Below, piece after piece: positions 17,277-25,607 of a stretch of DNA of 64,000 nt; position 1 is the first letter of the stretch, and each line of letters opens with the position of its first letter. The translations under genes were made by a program, and so were the position numbers. Below the pieces are notes generated by a model that searched no databases, was not told the DNA's origin, and saw only the letters and a program-made list of their open reading frames with translations. Source of the stretch: Affinirhizobium straminoryzae (GTDB lineage: Bacteria > Pseudomonadota > Alphaproteobacteria > Rhizobiales > Rhizobiaceae); the NCBI RefSeq assembly GCF_007004135.1, contig NZ_VJMG01000003.1:62001-126000 (forward strand), in the 5' to 3' direction.

Positions 17277-18035
17277 GTGGGCCCGCAATCGATGAACCAG
17301 ATCTCCTACAGCGTCGTCACCGGCTGGTATGCCGATCACAAGATCCGCACCTATGCCACGCGCGGCGATGAATTCGTGCGCTCCACCGAATGCTTCGATC
17401 TCTGGTATCGCTGCATCGATGCGTTCACCGCGCCGGAAAGCATCCTGATCGTCGATTCCGCCTCGCCGGTCATGCCGGTTCTCCCGGACGATCCGCGCAT
17501 CAGCGTCGTCCGGCTGAAGCAGAATTTCGGCCATGCGGTGCAGGGCTTGAGCTATCTCTGCGGCTGGTCCAAGGCGCTGCTCTGCGGCCTGATGTACGGC
17601 TTCACCAATGGCTCGGACTATACCGTGCTGATCGAGCAGGGGTCGTTGTTTTACGGACGTGACATCATCGAGCGGCAGATCGCCGCCTTTCCGGATGCCG
17701 ATATCATCGCGCCCGACGGGCGCGGTACGCCGCAGCCGCTGCAGACCGGCATCATGATCTTCCGCAGCGCCATCATTCCCGAATTCATCGCGGCCTATTG
17801 CCGTGTCGCCTCTGCCGATAAGTCGCTGAGCCCGGAGGTAAAGTGCGCGATTGCCGCGGAAGGCATGAATCTCGTCTTTTCGCCGCTGCCTTATGGCCGG
17901 CGCCGGCCGCTCGATTTCAGCGCCGGACACTTCTTCTTCCGCCACGGCACCACCGAGGAAATCCGCGCCTTCACCCGGCATCTCGGCTGGGGCGAACACC
18001 TGGTCGACAGCGTGCTCGCGCGCGAGGCGGTCTGA
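17277..18035 (+). CDS. Putative glycosyltransferase-like protein
   Basis: 252 residues from a GTG at 17277; an ATG at 17292 is the alternative start. It has a GT-A-like order of elements: SYSVVTGWYADHKIRTYATR at the start, ESILIVDSASP as a possible nucleotide-binding strand, then LKQNFGHAVQG and SDYTVLIEQGSLFYGRDIIE where a GT2 enzyme would have its DxD. The classical DxD is absent, so donor binding must differ or the protein is not an active transferase. Last gene of the three-gene plus-strand unit; a bidirectional terminator follows. Confidence 0.5.
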   Translation: MGPQSMNQISYSVVTGWYADHKIRTYATRGDEFVRSTECFDLWYRCIDAFTAPESILIVDSASPVMPVLPDDPRISVVRLKQNFGHAVQGLSYLCGWSKALLCGLMYGFTNGSDYTVLIEQGSLFYGRDIIERQIAAFPDADIIAPDGRGTPQPLQTGIMIFRSAIIPEFIAAYCRVASADKSLSPEVKCAIAAEGMNLVFSPLPYGRRRPLDFSAGHFFFRHGTTEEIRAFTRHLGWGEHLVDSVLAREAV

Positions 18036-18082
18036 ATGGGGACGCGCCTGGCATTTTCGCCCTATCGATCCTGATTCCATGC

Positions 18083-18110
18083 AAAAGGGCGGCCATCGTG
18101 CCGCCCTTTT
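18083..18110. terminator. Bidirectional intrinsic terminator
   Basis: A perfect 11-base stem, AAAAGGGCGGC (18083-18093) with GCCGCCCTTTT (18100-18110), loop of six. It serves the convergent genes ending at 18035 and 18186. Confidence 0.92.
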
Positions 18111-18185
18111 CCGTTGCTGCGTGGTCTGGCTATCGTCGAGGGGCAAACCGGGGCGCGGTAATCCGGCCCCGGTTCGTCTCAAGCC

Positions 18186-19301
18186 TCAGAGAACGCCCGG
18201 AATGGGCTGCAACTGGAAGCCGTAGGTCGCAAACACCGCCTGCTGTTCGGCCAGTGCCACGCCGAGATTGTAGTTGGTGGCAATCGGCCGTGTGTGCTTG
18301 ACGCCGAACTGGTCGAGGATCGCCATGCGGGTCTGCGGGCGGCCGAGGAAGCTCGGCCACAGATGGTCGAGACCGTAGCCGCTTTCGGAATCCCGGAAGC
18401 TTTCGATGCAGATCTTCAGTGCGCGACGGGAGAAGAGCGGGCACATGATCTCGATGAAGGGTTCGTGGCGCAGGCCACCGCCCGGCTTCTGGAAGGTGAT
18501 CGGATGCGTCGGATGGCTGCCTTCGCCGGTGGAGAGTGCCGGCTGGCAGAGGTCCAGTTCGTGCAGGCGGCTGAGGTGGAACATACGGTTGATCTCTTCG
18601 CCGGAGATCAGCAGGTCGTCGTCGGGCAGCCAGATCCGGTCATAGCCCCAGAGCGGGCTTTCCGCGTAGAAGAGATCGTAGATCAGCTTGAACTTCCGCT
18701 TCTGCGGCAGATGCGCCAGATATTCGACGGCGGCCGGCAGGAAGGGACGCTCGGTGCCATAATAGCCGACGCAGATGTCCCAGTTGCGCTTGCTGTCGGC
18801 AATGCCCTCCTGCCACTGGCCATGCAGCGAGCCTGCTCCGGCCGGGACGACGACGAGGTTCGGCCGGCGCGGCCTTTGTGCCGCCACGAGGAATTCCGCC
18901 CGGCGCGGCATGCTCTTCGGCGTGGCGCGGATCGGATGTTCGGGATGGTCCGTTGCCGTCAGGATGAACAGCGCATTGGTGCTGCCGATGGTGCCGCGGC
19001 CTCCGAGCGCCACGATCCGGCCGTCCTCGATCTGGGCAGCAGTGAAGATCGCCGAAGGCTGACCATCGGCGTTGACCAGGCAGAGATGGCCGTCGAAGAC
19101 GTGCCAGTACTCGACGGCCGGGTTGAAGAAATTGCCGATGCGGCCTTCCGGTGCCAGCACGAGGAAGGGGCTGATCTCGCCGGTGTCGAGGCTGCTCAGC
19201 CGCCAGAAGCTGCCGCTCAGGCTTTCCTGCGAAAGCGCGGGCGCCTTCATCCAGTTGTCGGAGGCCGATGGTGTGGCCAGCGGGCCGGCGGCTATGGTCA
19301 T
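18186..19301 (-). CDS. DUF707-type protein, possible glycosyltransferase
   Basis: 371 residues from the ATG at 19301, chosen because AAGGAGAC lies five bases before it. Residues about 1-150 are an unrelated beta-rich region. Residues about 165-371 resemble DUF707: DSKRNWDICVGYYG, KFKLIYDLFYAESPLWGYDR, then WLPDDDLLISGEEINRMFHL, where PDDD could be the metal-binding motif of a GT-A fold, and HEPFIEIMCPLFSRRAL. DUF707 proteins are thought to be related to glycosyltransferases; the activity is not proven. Divergent from the glycosyltransferase at 19621. Confidence 0.65.
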   Translation of the reverse strand: MTIAAGPLATPSASDNWMKAPALSQESLSGSFWRLSSLDTGEISPFLVLAPEGRIGNFFNPAVEYWHVFDGHLCLVNADGQPSAIFTAAQIEDGRIVALGGRGTIGSTNALFILTATDHPEHPIRATPKSMPRRAEFLVAAQRPRRPNLVVVPAGAGSLHGQWQEGIADSKRNWDICVGYYGTERPFLPAAVEYLAHLPQKRKFKLIYDLFYAESPLWGYDRIWLPDDDLLISGEEINRMFHLSRLHELDLCQPALSTGEGSHPTHPITFQKPGGGLRHEPFIEIMCPLFSRRALKICIESFRDSESGYGLDHLWPSFLGRPQTRMAILDQFGVKHTRPIATNYNLGVALAEQQAVFATYGFQLQPIPGVL

Positions 19302-19620
19302 GATGTCTCCTTCTGGCACGGCCGTGCCGCCGTGGCGTGTTGCGCGGAAGAACCGCGGCCGGATGCAAAGATCCGGGCTGCCGGCCCTGTCTGCAGACGT
19401 GTCCATCCCTTGTGCTTCCGTCGGCGTGGAGGACGGAAGCGGTATCCCGTGCGGCGCGTGACGCCGCAAACTCGATGACGATCCTGCCGGATCAAGCTTG
19501 CTCAGGGCTGGACGGCTGCTGCACGGGCTGCGCGACCAGCCTCGCGAAAGCAAGGAGGCTTATGGGCTGTTAGCCAAGACCCTTTGCCGCGACGTCCGGC
19601 AAGGCCACGAGGAGACAATC
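19302..19620. other. Divergent intergenic region in the glycan island
   Basis: 319 bases between two divergent starts. No gene with a credible ribosome site, no strong hairpin and no copy of the flagellar motif was seen. The plus-strand gene's ribosome site AGGAGA lies near 19610. Promoters for both genes must be here but are not recognisable. Confidence 0.5.
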
Positions 19621-20823
19621 ATGCTCAACCAAATGCCCGTTCTCTCGATCTGCGTGCCGACCTACAACCGCAGGCCGATGCTGGAGCGCAATGTCCGCTT
19701 CCATCTGGATGCCTTCCGGCGGCTTGGCATCCCGTTCGAGATGGTCATCGTCGATGATCGCTCCACGGACGGCACGCATGAATATCTGGAATCGCTGGCC
19801 GGCGTGCCGGAGATTTCTCATCACCGCCGGGTCAAGAATTCGGGCTTCCTCAGCAATTATGCCTTCGCCATGCAGCGGGCCCGCGGCAAGTATGCGCTGT
19901 TTCTGGGCGACGACGACCTCTTGATCCCGGAAAAAGTGCTCGAATATCTGCGCATGCTGGAAGCCGATCCCGCGCTCGGCATGATCCAGGCGCCCTGGAT
20001 GCTGGTGAATGAGCTGGCGGGTGGCGCAGACATGCAGCCCTTCTACCACATTCCCGGCCCCTCGCGGTTCCGCCAGGGCGAATACCAGCAGATGCTGGAT
20101 TTCATCCTGACCAACCACGTCTTTCCGGAATTCCTGATCATCCGCCGGGAAATCCTCGACCAGACGATTTCCAGCCTCGGTCCCTTCATCTTCTGGGCCT
20201 TCCTGTTCACCACGCGCGCGCTCGGCAAGGGCGACGTGCTGTTTTTGCCGGCACCCTTCGCCCGCGTGACCGGTGTGCCGGCCGATGGCGACGTGCAGCA
20301 GGGCAAGAAGGAATGCATGTTCCAGTGGGATACCTATCTCGGCGGCCTCGAATATCTCGCCTCCCATGCGCAGATCTCCTCGCGCCTCAGCAATGCCGAG
20401 CGCATGAATTTCCACGAGCGCTTCGTGCAGTTCATGCTGGTGCGCAAATCGGTGGCGCTGCGCCTGCTGATGGCCTTCCGCTACTGGCCGGAAGCCTACA
20501 TCCTCTATCACCGCATGGCAGCCTATCATGCGGCGCCGGCCACCAAGGAAGCCTTCGACCAGATCTGCACGCTGGCCGCGATCGTGACATCGCTGACGGA
20601 AGCCTCCGGCTATAGCGGCGGCCCGGTCGTGGTCGATCCGCTGATCACCGACGAGGCGCTGCAACTCCTGCCCGATCATCTCAAGGGCAGCGTGGTGCGC
20701 CAGCCGCCGTTCGGACATGCCGGTCCGCGTTCCTGGCTGGTGATGCATCCCGATTTCGCAGCGCAGGTGCCGCCCGGTGACGGGGTCTTCCAGCTGCGCC
20801 ACTACATGGCGCAGTTCGCCTGA
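19621..20823 (+). CDS. Family 2 glycosyltransferase
   Basis: 400 residues from the ATG at 19621, with AGGAGA about seven bases before it. The N-terminal 200 residues are a GT-A fold: PVLSICVPTYNRRPMLERNV, EMVIVDDRSTDGTHEYLESL, and the donor/metal site ALFLGDDDLLIPEKVLEYL. The C-terminal half is helical and contains two aromatic-rich segments around WAFLFTTRALGKGDVLF, with no clear membrane helices. The substrate is unknown. Single-gene unit ended by a terminator at 20892, convergent with the GT41 gene. Confidence 0.85.
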   Translation: MLNQMPVLSICVPTYNRRPMLERNVRFHLDAFRRLGIPFEMVIVDDRSTDGTHEYLESLAGVPEISHHRRVKNSGFLSNYAFAMQRARGKYALFLGDDDLLIPEKVLEYLRMLEADPALGMIQAPWMLVNELAGGADMQPFYHIPGPSRFRQGEYQQMLDFILTNHVFPEFLIIRREILDQTISSLGPFIFWAFLFTTRALGKGDVLFLPAPFARVTGVPADGDVQQGKKECMFQWDTYLGGLEYLASHAQISSRLSNAERMNFHERFVQFMLVRKSVALRLLMAFRYWPEAYILYHRMAAYHAAPATKEAFDQICTLAAIVTSLTEASGYSGGPVVVDPLITDEALQLLPDHLKGSVVRQPPFGHAGPRSWLVMHPDFAAQVPPGDGVFQLRHYMAQFA

Positions 20824-20891
20824 TCGGGCAGGGCTGTCGGGCATCGTTTCGCCCGTTTCCACCGCTCCTCCACCACACAGATCCTCCGTTT

Positions 20892-20926
20892 ACGGGTATC
20901 GTCGAACGCCGGCGATACCCGTTTTG
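20892..20926 (+). terminator. Intrinsic terminator of the GT2 gene
   Basis: ACGGGTATCG (20892-20901) pairs with CGATACCCGT (20913-20922), followed by TTTTG. Confidence 0.85.
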
Positions 20927-20961
20927 CGTTGGTGTTCTGGTGCATCCGCCATCACGCACAT

Positions 20962-20993
20962 AAAAAAGCGCTCCCCGGGAACCGGAGAGCGCT
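20962..20993 (-). terminator. Intrinsic terminator of the GT41 gene
   Basis: AGCGCTC (20967-20973) pairs with GAGCGCT (20987-20993), extended inside by CC/GG. The A run at 20962-20967 gives a T run on the minus strand. Confidence 0.88.
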
Positions 20994-21041
20994 GGACGGA
21001 CGACCGGGGAGGGGACCAGGTCGCCGGCCGGGTTCGATGTC

Positions 21042-22964
21042 TCAATCGGCTTCGATGAGGAAGGGCTCGGTGCGGGGGGCTAGCGCCGGAACGTCGAGGT
21101 GATCGGGTTCCAGCCCCCGGCGTGCCCTGTCCGCCATCATCTCGTAGGCGGTTTCCAGGTGGCGGCAGAAACGGTCGGCGTCGAAAAGCGGCTTCACCAG
21201 CCGGTTTTCGTCCAGCCGTTGCTTGAAGGCCTTCACGCGTTCCGGGTTCTCGTAGAGATCGATCGCCATGGCAAGATAGTCCGCCTCGTCGCGGGCAATC
21301 AGGTCCGGCATGCCGATGGCGTTCAGCAGGCTTTCCGAAACGCGGGAGGCGAAGTGCTGCCCCTTCATCGTCAGCACCGGCAGGCCCGCCCACAGCTGCT
21401 CTGAGGTGGTGGTATGGCCATTGTACGGATAGGTATCGAGCCCGATATCCGCCAGCGACAGGCGCGCCAGATGCTCCTCGTAGGAGACGACCTTTGTAAA
21501 GACGATCCGCCTGCTCTCGATTCCGGCCGAGGTCAGTTTGCGCAGGATGTTGTCATGCGACTCGTTGCTCTTGCACATGATCCACAGCACGCTCTTCGGC
21601 GTCGCTTTCAGGATGCGGATCCAGAGGTTGATGTTGGCGATGGAGATCTTGCGCGTCGCATTGAACGAGCCGAAGACGAAGGCGTCCTCCGGCAGGCCGG
21701 CATCAGCGCGGGTGAAAAGGTCACGGCGCGGGCGCTGGTAGGGGTCGTTCGGCTGGTAGGTTTCCGGCAGTCGGCAGAACTTCTCCCAGTAATGCGGCTT
21801 GGATGCGTCCGGCAGCACGTGATGGTCGCCGATGATGTAGTCGAGGTCGGTATTGACGGTGGTGCCGGGGAAACCGAGCCAGGCAACCTGCACGGGCGCT
21901 GCCTTGAAGTTGAGGATGCCGGGGCGCCCGCCGCGGGTATGCCCCTTCATCTCGACGAGGATGTCGATCTCGTGCTCGCGGATGACGGCTGCCGTCTCCG
22001 GATAGCTCAGGTCGCGGACATCGACGATCCGGCCCCAGTCGTCGCGGCCGGTCTCACGTTCCAGATGTTGCAGGTCCGTATAGCAGAACAGCGTGATGTC
22101 GAAGCGCTCCGGATCATGGGCCGTCAGCACGGCGCGGAACAGCTTCATCGTGGCATGCTGCGACCAGAAGTCGGATGAGAGATAGCCGATCCGGAGCTTC
22201 TTGCCCCAGCGATGCGGCATGCTGCGCCGCTCGGCCGGATGACTTGCCGGGAAGGCGTCCGCCTTGTAGCCGACGCGCTTGTTCAGCGCCTCGTCGGTCA
22301 GCCAGTGCAGGTTGTAGAACGGTGTTTCGACCTCGAGAAGGCGCTGGTCGTTGGCACGCAGCAAGCGGTCGAGGCGCGGCTGCAGGCGTTCCATTTCGAT
22401 GTAGTTGTTCACCTCGCGCTGCGCCACCAGATGCGCCATGATGAGGATCAGGCTGTTCGGCATCCTGTTGAGGAGATTGGCAACGGATTCGCGGTCGCGA
22501 TCGTTTTCCGGCGTTCCGGTCAGGAGCAGGAAGGCCAGGCTGTTGTGCTGCGAATTCGAGCTCATGGAGAGTGCCGGCAGGAACACCCGGATCATGTCCT
22601 TTTCGCCACGTTTCCAGAACAGCGAGGCAATGATGAAGGCAAGATCCGGATCTTTTTGGGCCCGCTGCAGCAGGTGGTTGCCAAGGCTGAGCGCCATTTC
22701 CTCCTGGCCAAGCTCGAAATAGAGCTTCATCGCTTCGGCATAGTAGTCCTCCGCCCGCGAGCCGCCCAGTTCGGCCGCCAGCACATAGGTGCGGGCGGCG
22801 TCTTCGCGAAAGCCAAGCGCCACCAGCGTGCGGGCCAGCAGCGTATAGGTCTTGGCGTCCGTTGCGTGGTCCAGAAGCTTGTTCAGGGAGGCCAGTGCCT
22901 CGGTGTAGCGGCCGCGATGGAAACTCTTCGAGGCGTCGGAAAACAGGGTCTGCTGGCTCAACAT
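21042..22964 (-). CDS. TPR protein with O-GlcNAc-transferase-like (GT41/SPINDLY) domain
   Basis: 640 residues from the ATG at 22964, supported by CCGGAG five bases upstream. Residues about 1-230 form helical repeats of TPR type (ASKSFHRGRYTEALASLNKL; YTLLARTLVALGFREDAART). Residues about 265-640 are a GT41 catalytic region: LRIGYLSSDFWSQHATMKLF, EMKGHTRGGRP then AAPVQVAWLGFPGT, DYIIGDHHVLP, and the donor site HTTTSEQLWAGLPVLTMKGQ followed by FASRVSESLLNAIG. Such soluble enzymes O-glycosylate Ser/Thr of proteins. Its place beside three flagellins and a flagellar-type upstream motif at 23031-23050 suggest flagellin as the acceptor, as for the TPR glycosyltransferase FlmG of Caulobacter. Confidence 0.88.
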   Translation of the reverse strand: MLSQQTLFSDASKSFHRGRYTEALASLNKLLDHATDAKTYTLLARTLVALGFREDAARTYVLAAELGGSRAEDYYAEAMKLYFELGQEEMALSLGNHLLQRAQKDPDLAFIIASLFWKRGEKDMIRVFLPALSMSSNSQHNSLAFLLLTGTPENDRDRESVANLLNRMPNSLILIMAHLVAQREVNNYIEMERLQPRLDRLLRANDQRLLEVETPFYNLHWLTDEALNKRVGYKADAFPASHPAERRSMPHRWGKKLRIGYLSSDFWSQHATMKLFRAVLTAHDPERFDITLFCYTDLQHLERETGRDDWGRIVDVRDLSYPETAAVIREHEIDILVEMKGHTRGGRPGILNFKAAPVQVAWLGFPGTTVNTDLDYIIGDHHVLPDASKPHYWEKFCRLPETYQPNDPYQRPRRDLFTRADAGLPEDAFVFGSFNATRKISIANINLWIRILKATPKSVLWIMCKSNESHDNILRKLTSAGIESRRIVFTKVVSYEEHLARLSLADIGLDTYPYNGHTTTSEQLWAGLPVLTMKGQHFASRVSESLLNAIGMPDLIARDEADYLAMAIDLYENPERVKAFKQRLDENRLVKPLFDADRFCRHLETAYEMMADRARRGLEPDHLDVPALAPRTEPFLIEAD

Positions 22965-23030
22965 CCGGACTCCGGAAATAGGGTTGCCGATGATCAATCG
23001 CGGCGCGCTGATCCACGTTCGGTTAACCAA

Positions 23031-23050
23031 GCTAGGCGGCAGACCTTGCC
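23031..23050 (-). promoter_or_regulatory. Shared flagellar upstream motif, GT41 copy
   Basis: On the minus strand GGCAAG, eight bases, CCTAGC, about 67 bases upstream of the GT41 gene start and pointing toward it. Only the first and last bases differ from the consensus of the structural flagellar genes. Confidence 0.5.
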
Positions 23051-23114
23051 CGAAACAGGTGCTTACACAGGCTTGACGAATCAATGCCGTTTTAGCGCCA
23101 ATTGTCCATAGCCA

Positions 23115-23128
23115 CTTAAGGAATCCGC
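23115..23128 (+). promoter_or_regulatory. Flagellin-specific upstream element, flaA copy
   Basis: CTTAAGGAATCCGC, 166 bases before the flaA ATG. Similar elements stand 173 and 179 bases before the other two flagellins. Confidence 0.4.
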
Positions 23129-23231
23129 AATGAATGTCTGCGACTGTCATCCTCACATGACGGGTTTGGTTTCCCAGAAGATCCGGAACCGAGTGGGCAT
23201 GAGGCCAGACGTCATCACCGGTATTAACAGC

Positions 23232-23270
23232 CCGGTATGTCCCCCAAAAGTAATCCGTCTAACAAGGGAC
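23232..23270 (+). promoter_or_regulatory. flaA leader hairpin covering the ribosome-binding site
   Basis: CCGGTATGTCCC (23232-23243) is conserved in all three flagellin leaders. Its GTCCC can pair with GGGAC (23266-23270), which is the Shine-Dalgarno sequence ten bases before the ATG; the loop would be 22 bases. Confidence 0.5.
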
Positions 23271-23280
23271 TAAAATCACT

Positions 23281-24216
23281 ATGACCAGCATTCTTACGAA
23301 CAACGGTGCAATTGCCGCGTTGTCGACCCTTCGCTCGATCAACAGCGACATGGAAACGACGCAGAACCGCATTTCGTCGGGTTACAAGGTCCAGACCGCA
23401 GCAGACAACGCCGCCTACTGGTCGATCGCAACCACCATGCGCTCGGACAACAAGGCCCTCAGCACCGTGCAGGATGCTCTCGGTCTCGGTGCCGCCACCA
23501 CGGACGTTGCCTACACCGCGCTTGAAAACTCGATCAACGTCGTCGATGACATCAAGGCGAAGATCACCGCCGCCTCCGAACCGGGCGTCGACAAGTCCAA
23601 GATCCAGAAGGAAATCAAGCAGCTGCAGAACCAGCTGGTGTCGATTGCCAAGTCGGCTTCCTTCTCCGGTCAGAACTGGGTCTATCACACCGCCTCCGCC
23701 GGTGCCGGCACGCAGTCGCTCGTCGGCTCGTTCAACCGTGACAACAGCGGCAATGTCAGCCTGACCACGCTGACCTACGACACCAACAACTCCTCGCTGA
23801 TCGAAGTCAACTCGGCCGGTGCCTACGTGACCTCCGTCGGCAAGGGCCTGCTGTCCTCGAACATCGAGTACACCAATGCCAGCGGCTCGACGGCCACCAC
23901 CTCGTTCTCGGTCCTGACCCTCGACGTCAGCACCAACGACCTGACGACCGCCCTGAAGGCCGTCGACAAGGTCCTGCAGAACATGACCGATGCGGCCGCT
24001 GATGTCGGTGCTCTCAACAGCCGTATCGACATGCAGGACAAGTTTGTTGCCAACCTGATGGACTCCATCGACAAGGGCGTCGGCAAGCTGGTTGATGCGG
24101 ACATGAACGAAGAATCGACCCGCCTGAAGGCGCTGCAGACGCAGCAGCAGCTGGGCATCCAGTCGCTGTCGATCGCCAACAGCAACTCGCAGAACGTTCT
24201 GTCGCTCTTCCGTTGA
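23281..24216 (+). CDS. flaA: Flagellin, first of three tandem copies
   Basis: 311 residues. The conserved N-terminal D0/D1 segment is MTSILTNNGAIAALSTLRSI and NRISSGYKVQTAADNAAYWS; the C-terminal D1/D0 segment is STRLKALQTQQQLGIQSLSI and the end VLSLFR. The centre (about 120-230) is the variable surface domain, rich in Ser, Thr and Asn, hence many potential O-glycosylation sites. It forms the filament, exported through FlhA/FliPQR. I count about 29 differences to the next flagellin, which has the same length, so the pair arose by a recent tandem duplication. It has its own leader and terminator. The letter is assigned by order only. Confidence 0.93.
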   Translation: MTSILTNNGAIAALSTLRSINSDMETTQNRISSGYKVQTAADNAAYWSIATTMRSDNKALSTVQDALGLGAATTDVAYTALENSINVVDDIKAKITAASEPGVDKSKIQKEIKQLQNQLVSIAKSASFSGQNWVYHTASAGAGTQSLVGSFNRDNSGNVSLTTLTYDTNNSSLIEVNSAGAYVTSVGKGLLSSNIEYTNASGSTATTSFSVLTLDVSTNDLTTALKAVDKVLQNMTDAAADVGALNSRIDMQDKFVANLMDSIDKGVGKLVDADMNEESTRLKALQTQQQLGIQSLSIANSNSQNVLSLFR

Positions 24217-24249
24217 TCCCAACGGGTTCATCGAACGACATCGTTTCCG

Positions 24250-24279
24250 GATCGCGCCCCGCAAGGGGCGCGATCTTTG
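24250..24279 (+). terminator. Intrinsic terminator of flaA
   Basis: A perfect 11-base stem GATCGCGCCCC (24250-24260) with GGGGCGCGATC (24265-24275), GCAA tetraloop, followed by TTTG. Confidence 0.92.
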
Positions 24280-24385
24280 CGTTTCAAGGCCTGCCATGGG
24301 TGGCTCGTCTCACCATGCCTGTCCCCGCTCCCAGGCCGAGACGGCTTTCGCAATCCCGTCAGCCCTGTTTCAAACTTTTGCAGAT

Positions 24386-24400
24386 ATTAAAGAAATCGCG
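24386..24400 (+). promoter_or_regulatory. Flagellin-specific upstream element, flaB copy
   Basis: ATTAAAGAAATCGCG, 179 bases before the flaB ATG; one base longer than the flaA and flaC versions. Confidence 0.35.
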
Positions 24401-24519
24401 GACCGGATTTACCCTTCGTTAAGGACGTTAGGGTTAACTGAACCCACTCAAGCGGTGCGTCTCGCTGCTGTGTTCAGCTGAGACGGGCATGAAGCATACC
24501 ACCTCTTGCCGGAGAGAAA

Positions 24520-24558
24520 CCGGAATGTCCCTGAACTTTTCGTCCGCAACAAGGGGCA
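24520..24558 (+). promoter_or_regulatory. flaB leader hairpin covering the ribosome-binding site
   Basis: CCGGAATGTCCC (24520-24531). TGTCCC (24526-24531) can pair with the Shine-Dalgarno GGGGCA (24553-24558) through six pairs including one G-T; loop 21 bases; ATG six bases further. Confidence 0.5.
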
Positions 24559-24564
24559 CTTTCT

Positions 24565-25500
24565 ATGACGAGCATTCTGACCAACACCGCTGCGATTGCA
24601 GCTCTCTCCACGCTGCGCTCGATCAACAGCGACATGGAAACGACGCAGAACCGCATTTCCTCGGGCTACAGGATCGAAACCGCTGCTGACAACGCTGCCT
24701 ACTGGTCGATCGCAACCACCATGCGCTCCGACAACAAGGCACTTTCCACGGTGCAGGATGCCCTCGGCCTTGGTGCAGCGACCACGGACGTTGCCTACAC
24801 CGCGCTTGAAAACTCGATCAACGTCGTCGACGAAATCAAGGCGAAGATCACCGCCGCCTCCGAACCGGGTGTCGACAAGTCCAAGATCCAGAAGGAAATC
24901 ACGCAGCTGCAGAACCAGCTGATTTCGATCTCCAAGTCTGCTTCGTTCTCGGGCCAGAACTGGGTCTATCACACCGCGTCCGCCGGCGCCGGCACGCAGG
25001 CCATCGTCGGCTCGTTCAACCGCGACGGCAGCGGCAATGTCAGCCTGACCACGCTGACCTACGACACCAACAACTCCTCGCTGATCCAGGTCGACTCGGC
25101 CGGTGCCTATGTCACCTCCGTCGGCAAGGGCCTGCTGTCCTCGCACATCGAATACACCAACGCCACCGGTTCCACGGCCACCAGCTCCTTCTCGGTCCTG
25201 ACCCTCGACGTCAGCTCCGACGACCTGACGGCCGCCCTGAAGGCCGTCGACAAGGTCCTGCAGGACATGACCGATGCGGCCGCAGACGTCGGCGCGATCA
25301 ACAGCCGCATCGATCTGCAGACCAACTTCGTTGCGGACCTGATGGACTCCTTCACCAAGGGCGTCGGCAAGCTGGTTGATGCGGACATGAACGAGGAATC
25401 GACCCGCCTGAAGGCGCTGCAGACGCAGCAGCAGCTGGGCATCCAGTCGCTGTCGATCGCCAACAGCAACTCGCAGAACATCCTGTCGCTCTTCCGTTAA
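24565..25500 (+). CDS. flaB: Flagellin, second tandem copy
   Basis: 311 residues, no length difference from the first flagellin and about 91 percent identical by my count. Differences cluster in three places: residues 36-38 (KVQ to RIE), the variable centre, and the segment before the last helix (DMQDKFVANLMDSIDKG versus DLQTNFVADLMDSFTKG). All assembly segments (NRISSGY, STRLKALQTQQQLGIQSLSI) are intact, so it should enter the filament. It is a separate transcription unit with leader hairpin and terminator. Confidence 0.93.
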   Translation: MTSILTNTAAIAALSTLRSINSDMETTQNRISSGYRIETAADNAAYWSIATTMRSDNKALSTVQDALGLGAATTDVAYTALENSINVVDEIKAKITAASEPGVDKSKIQKEITQLQNQLISISKSASFSGQNWVYHTASAGAGTQAIVGSFNRDGSGNVSLTTLTYDTNNSSLIQVDSAGAYVTSVGKGLLSSHIEYTNATGSTATSSFSVLTLDVSSDDLTAALKAVDKVLQDMTDAAADVGAINSRIDLQTNFVADLMDSFTKGVGKLVDADMNEESTRLKALQTQQQLGIQSLSIANSNSQNILSLFR

Positions 25501-25523
25501 GAGCAGCCTGATCCCCGATCTCG

Positions 25524-25550
25524 AGGCCGCGCCGCCAGCGCGGCCTTTTT
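25524..25550 (+). terminator. Intrinsic terminator of flaB
   Basis: AGGCCGCG (25524-25531) pairs with CGCGGCCT (25539-25546), continuing into a T5 run. Confidence 0.92.
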
Positions 25551-25607
25551 CCATTTCTGGGCCAGCTTCACGAAAGCTTCGCGCAGGCTTCGGCATATTT
25601 ACTGCGT

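Larger units (their letters stand above)
22965..23280. other. Divergent promoter region, GT41 gene and flaA
   Basis: 316 bases. It holds the flagellar motif for the GT41 gene (23031-23050, minus), the flagellin-specific upstream element (23115-23128, plus) and the flaA leader with its conserved pairing elements (23232-23270). No gene seen. Confidence 0.7.
24217..24564. other. flaA-flaB intergenic region
   Basis: 348 bases with the flaA terminator (24250-24279), the flagellin upstream element (24386-24400) and the flaB leader. No gene seen. TTAA-rich sequence at 24417-24440 does not have the spacing of a CtrA site. Confidence 0.7.

Noticed and set aside
24417..24440. TTAA repeats upstream of flaB as a CtrA site
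   Set aside because: The two TTAA elements are 11 bases apart, not 7.
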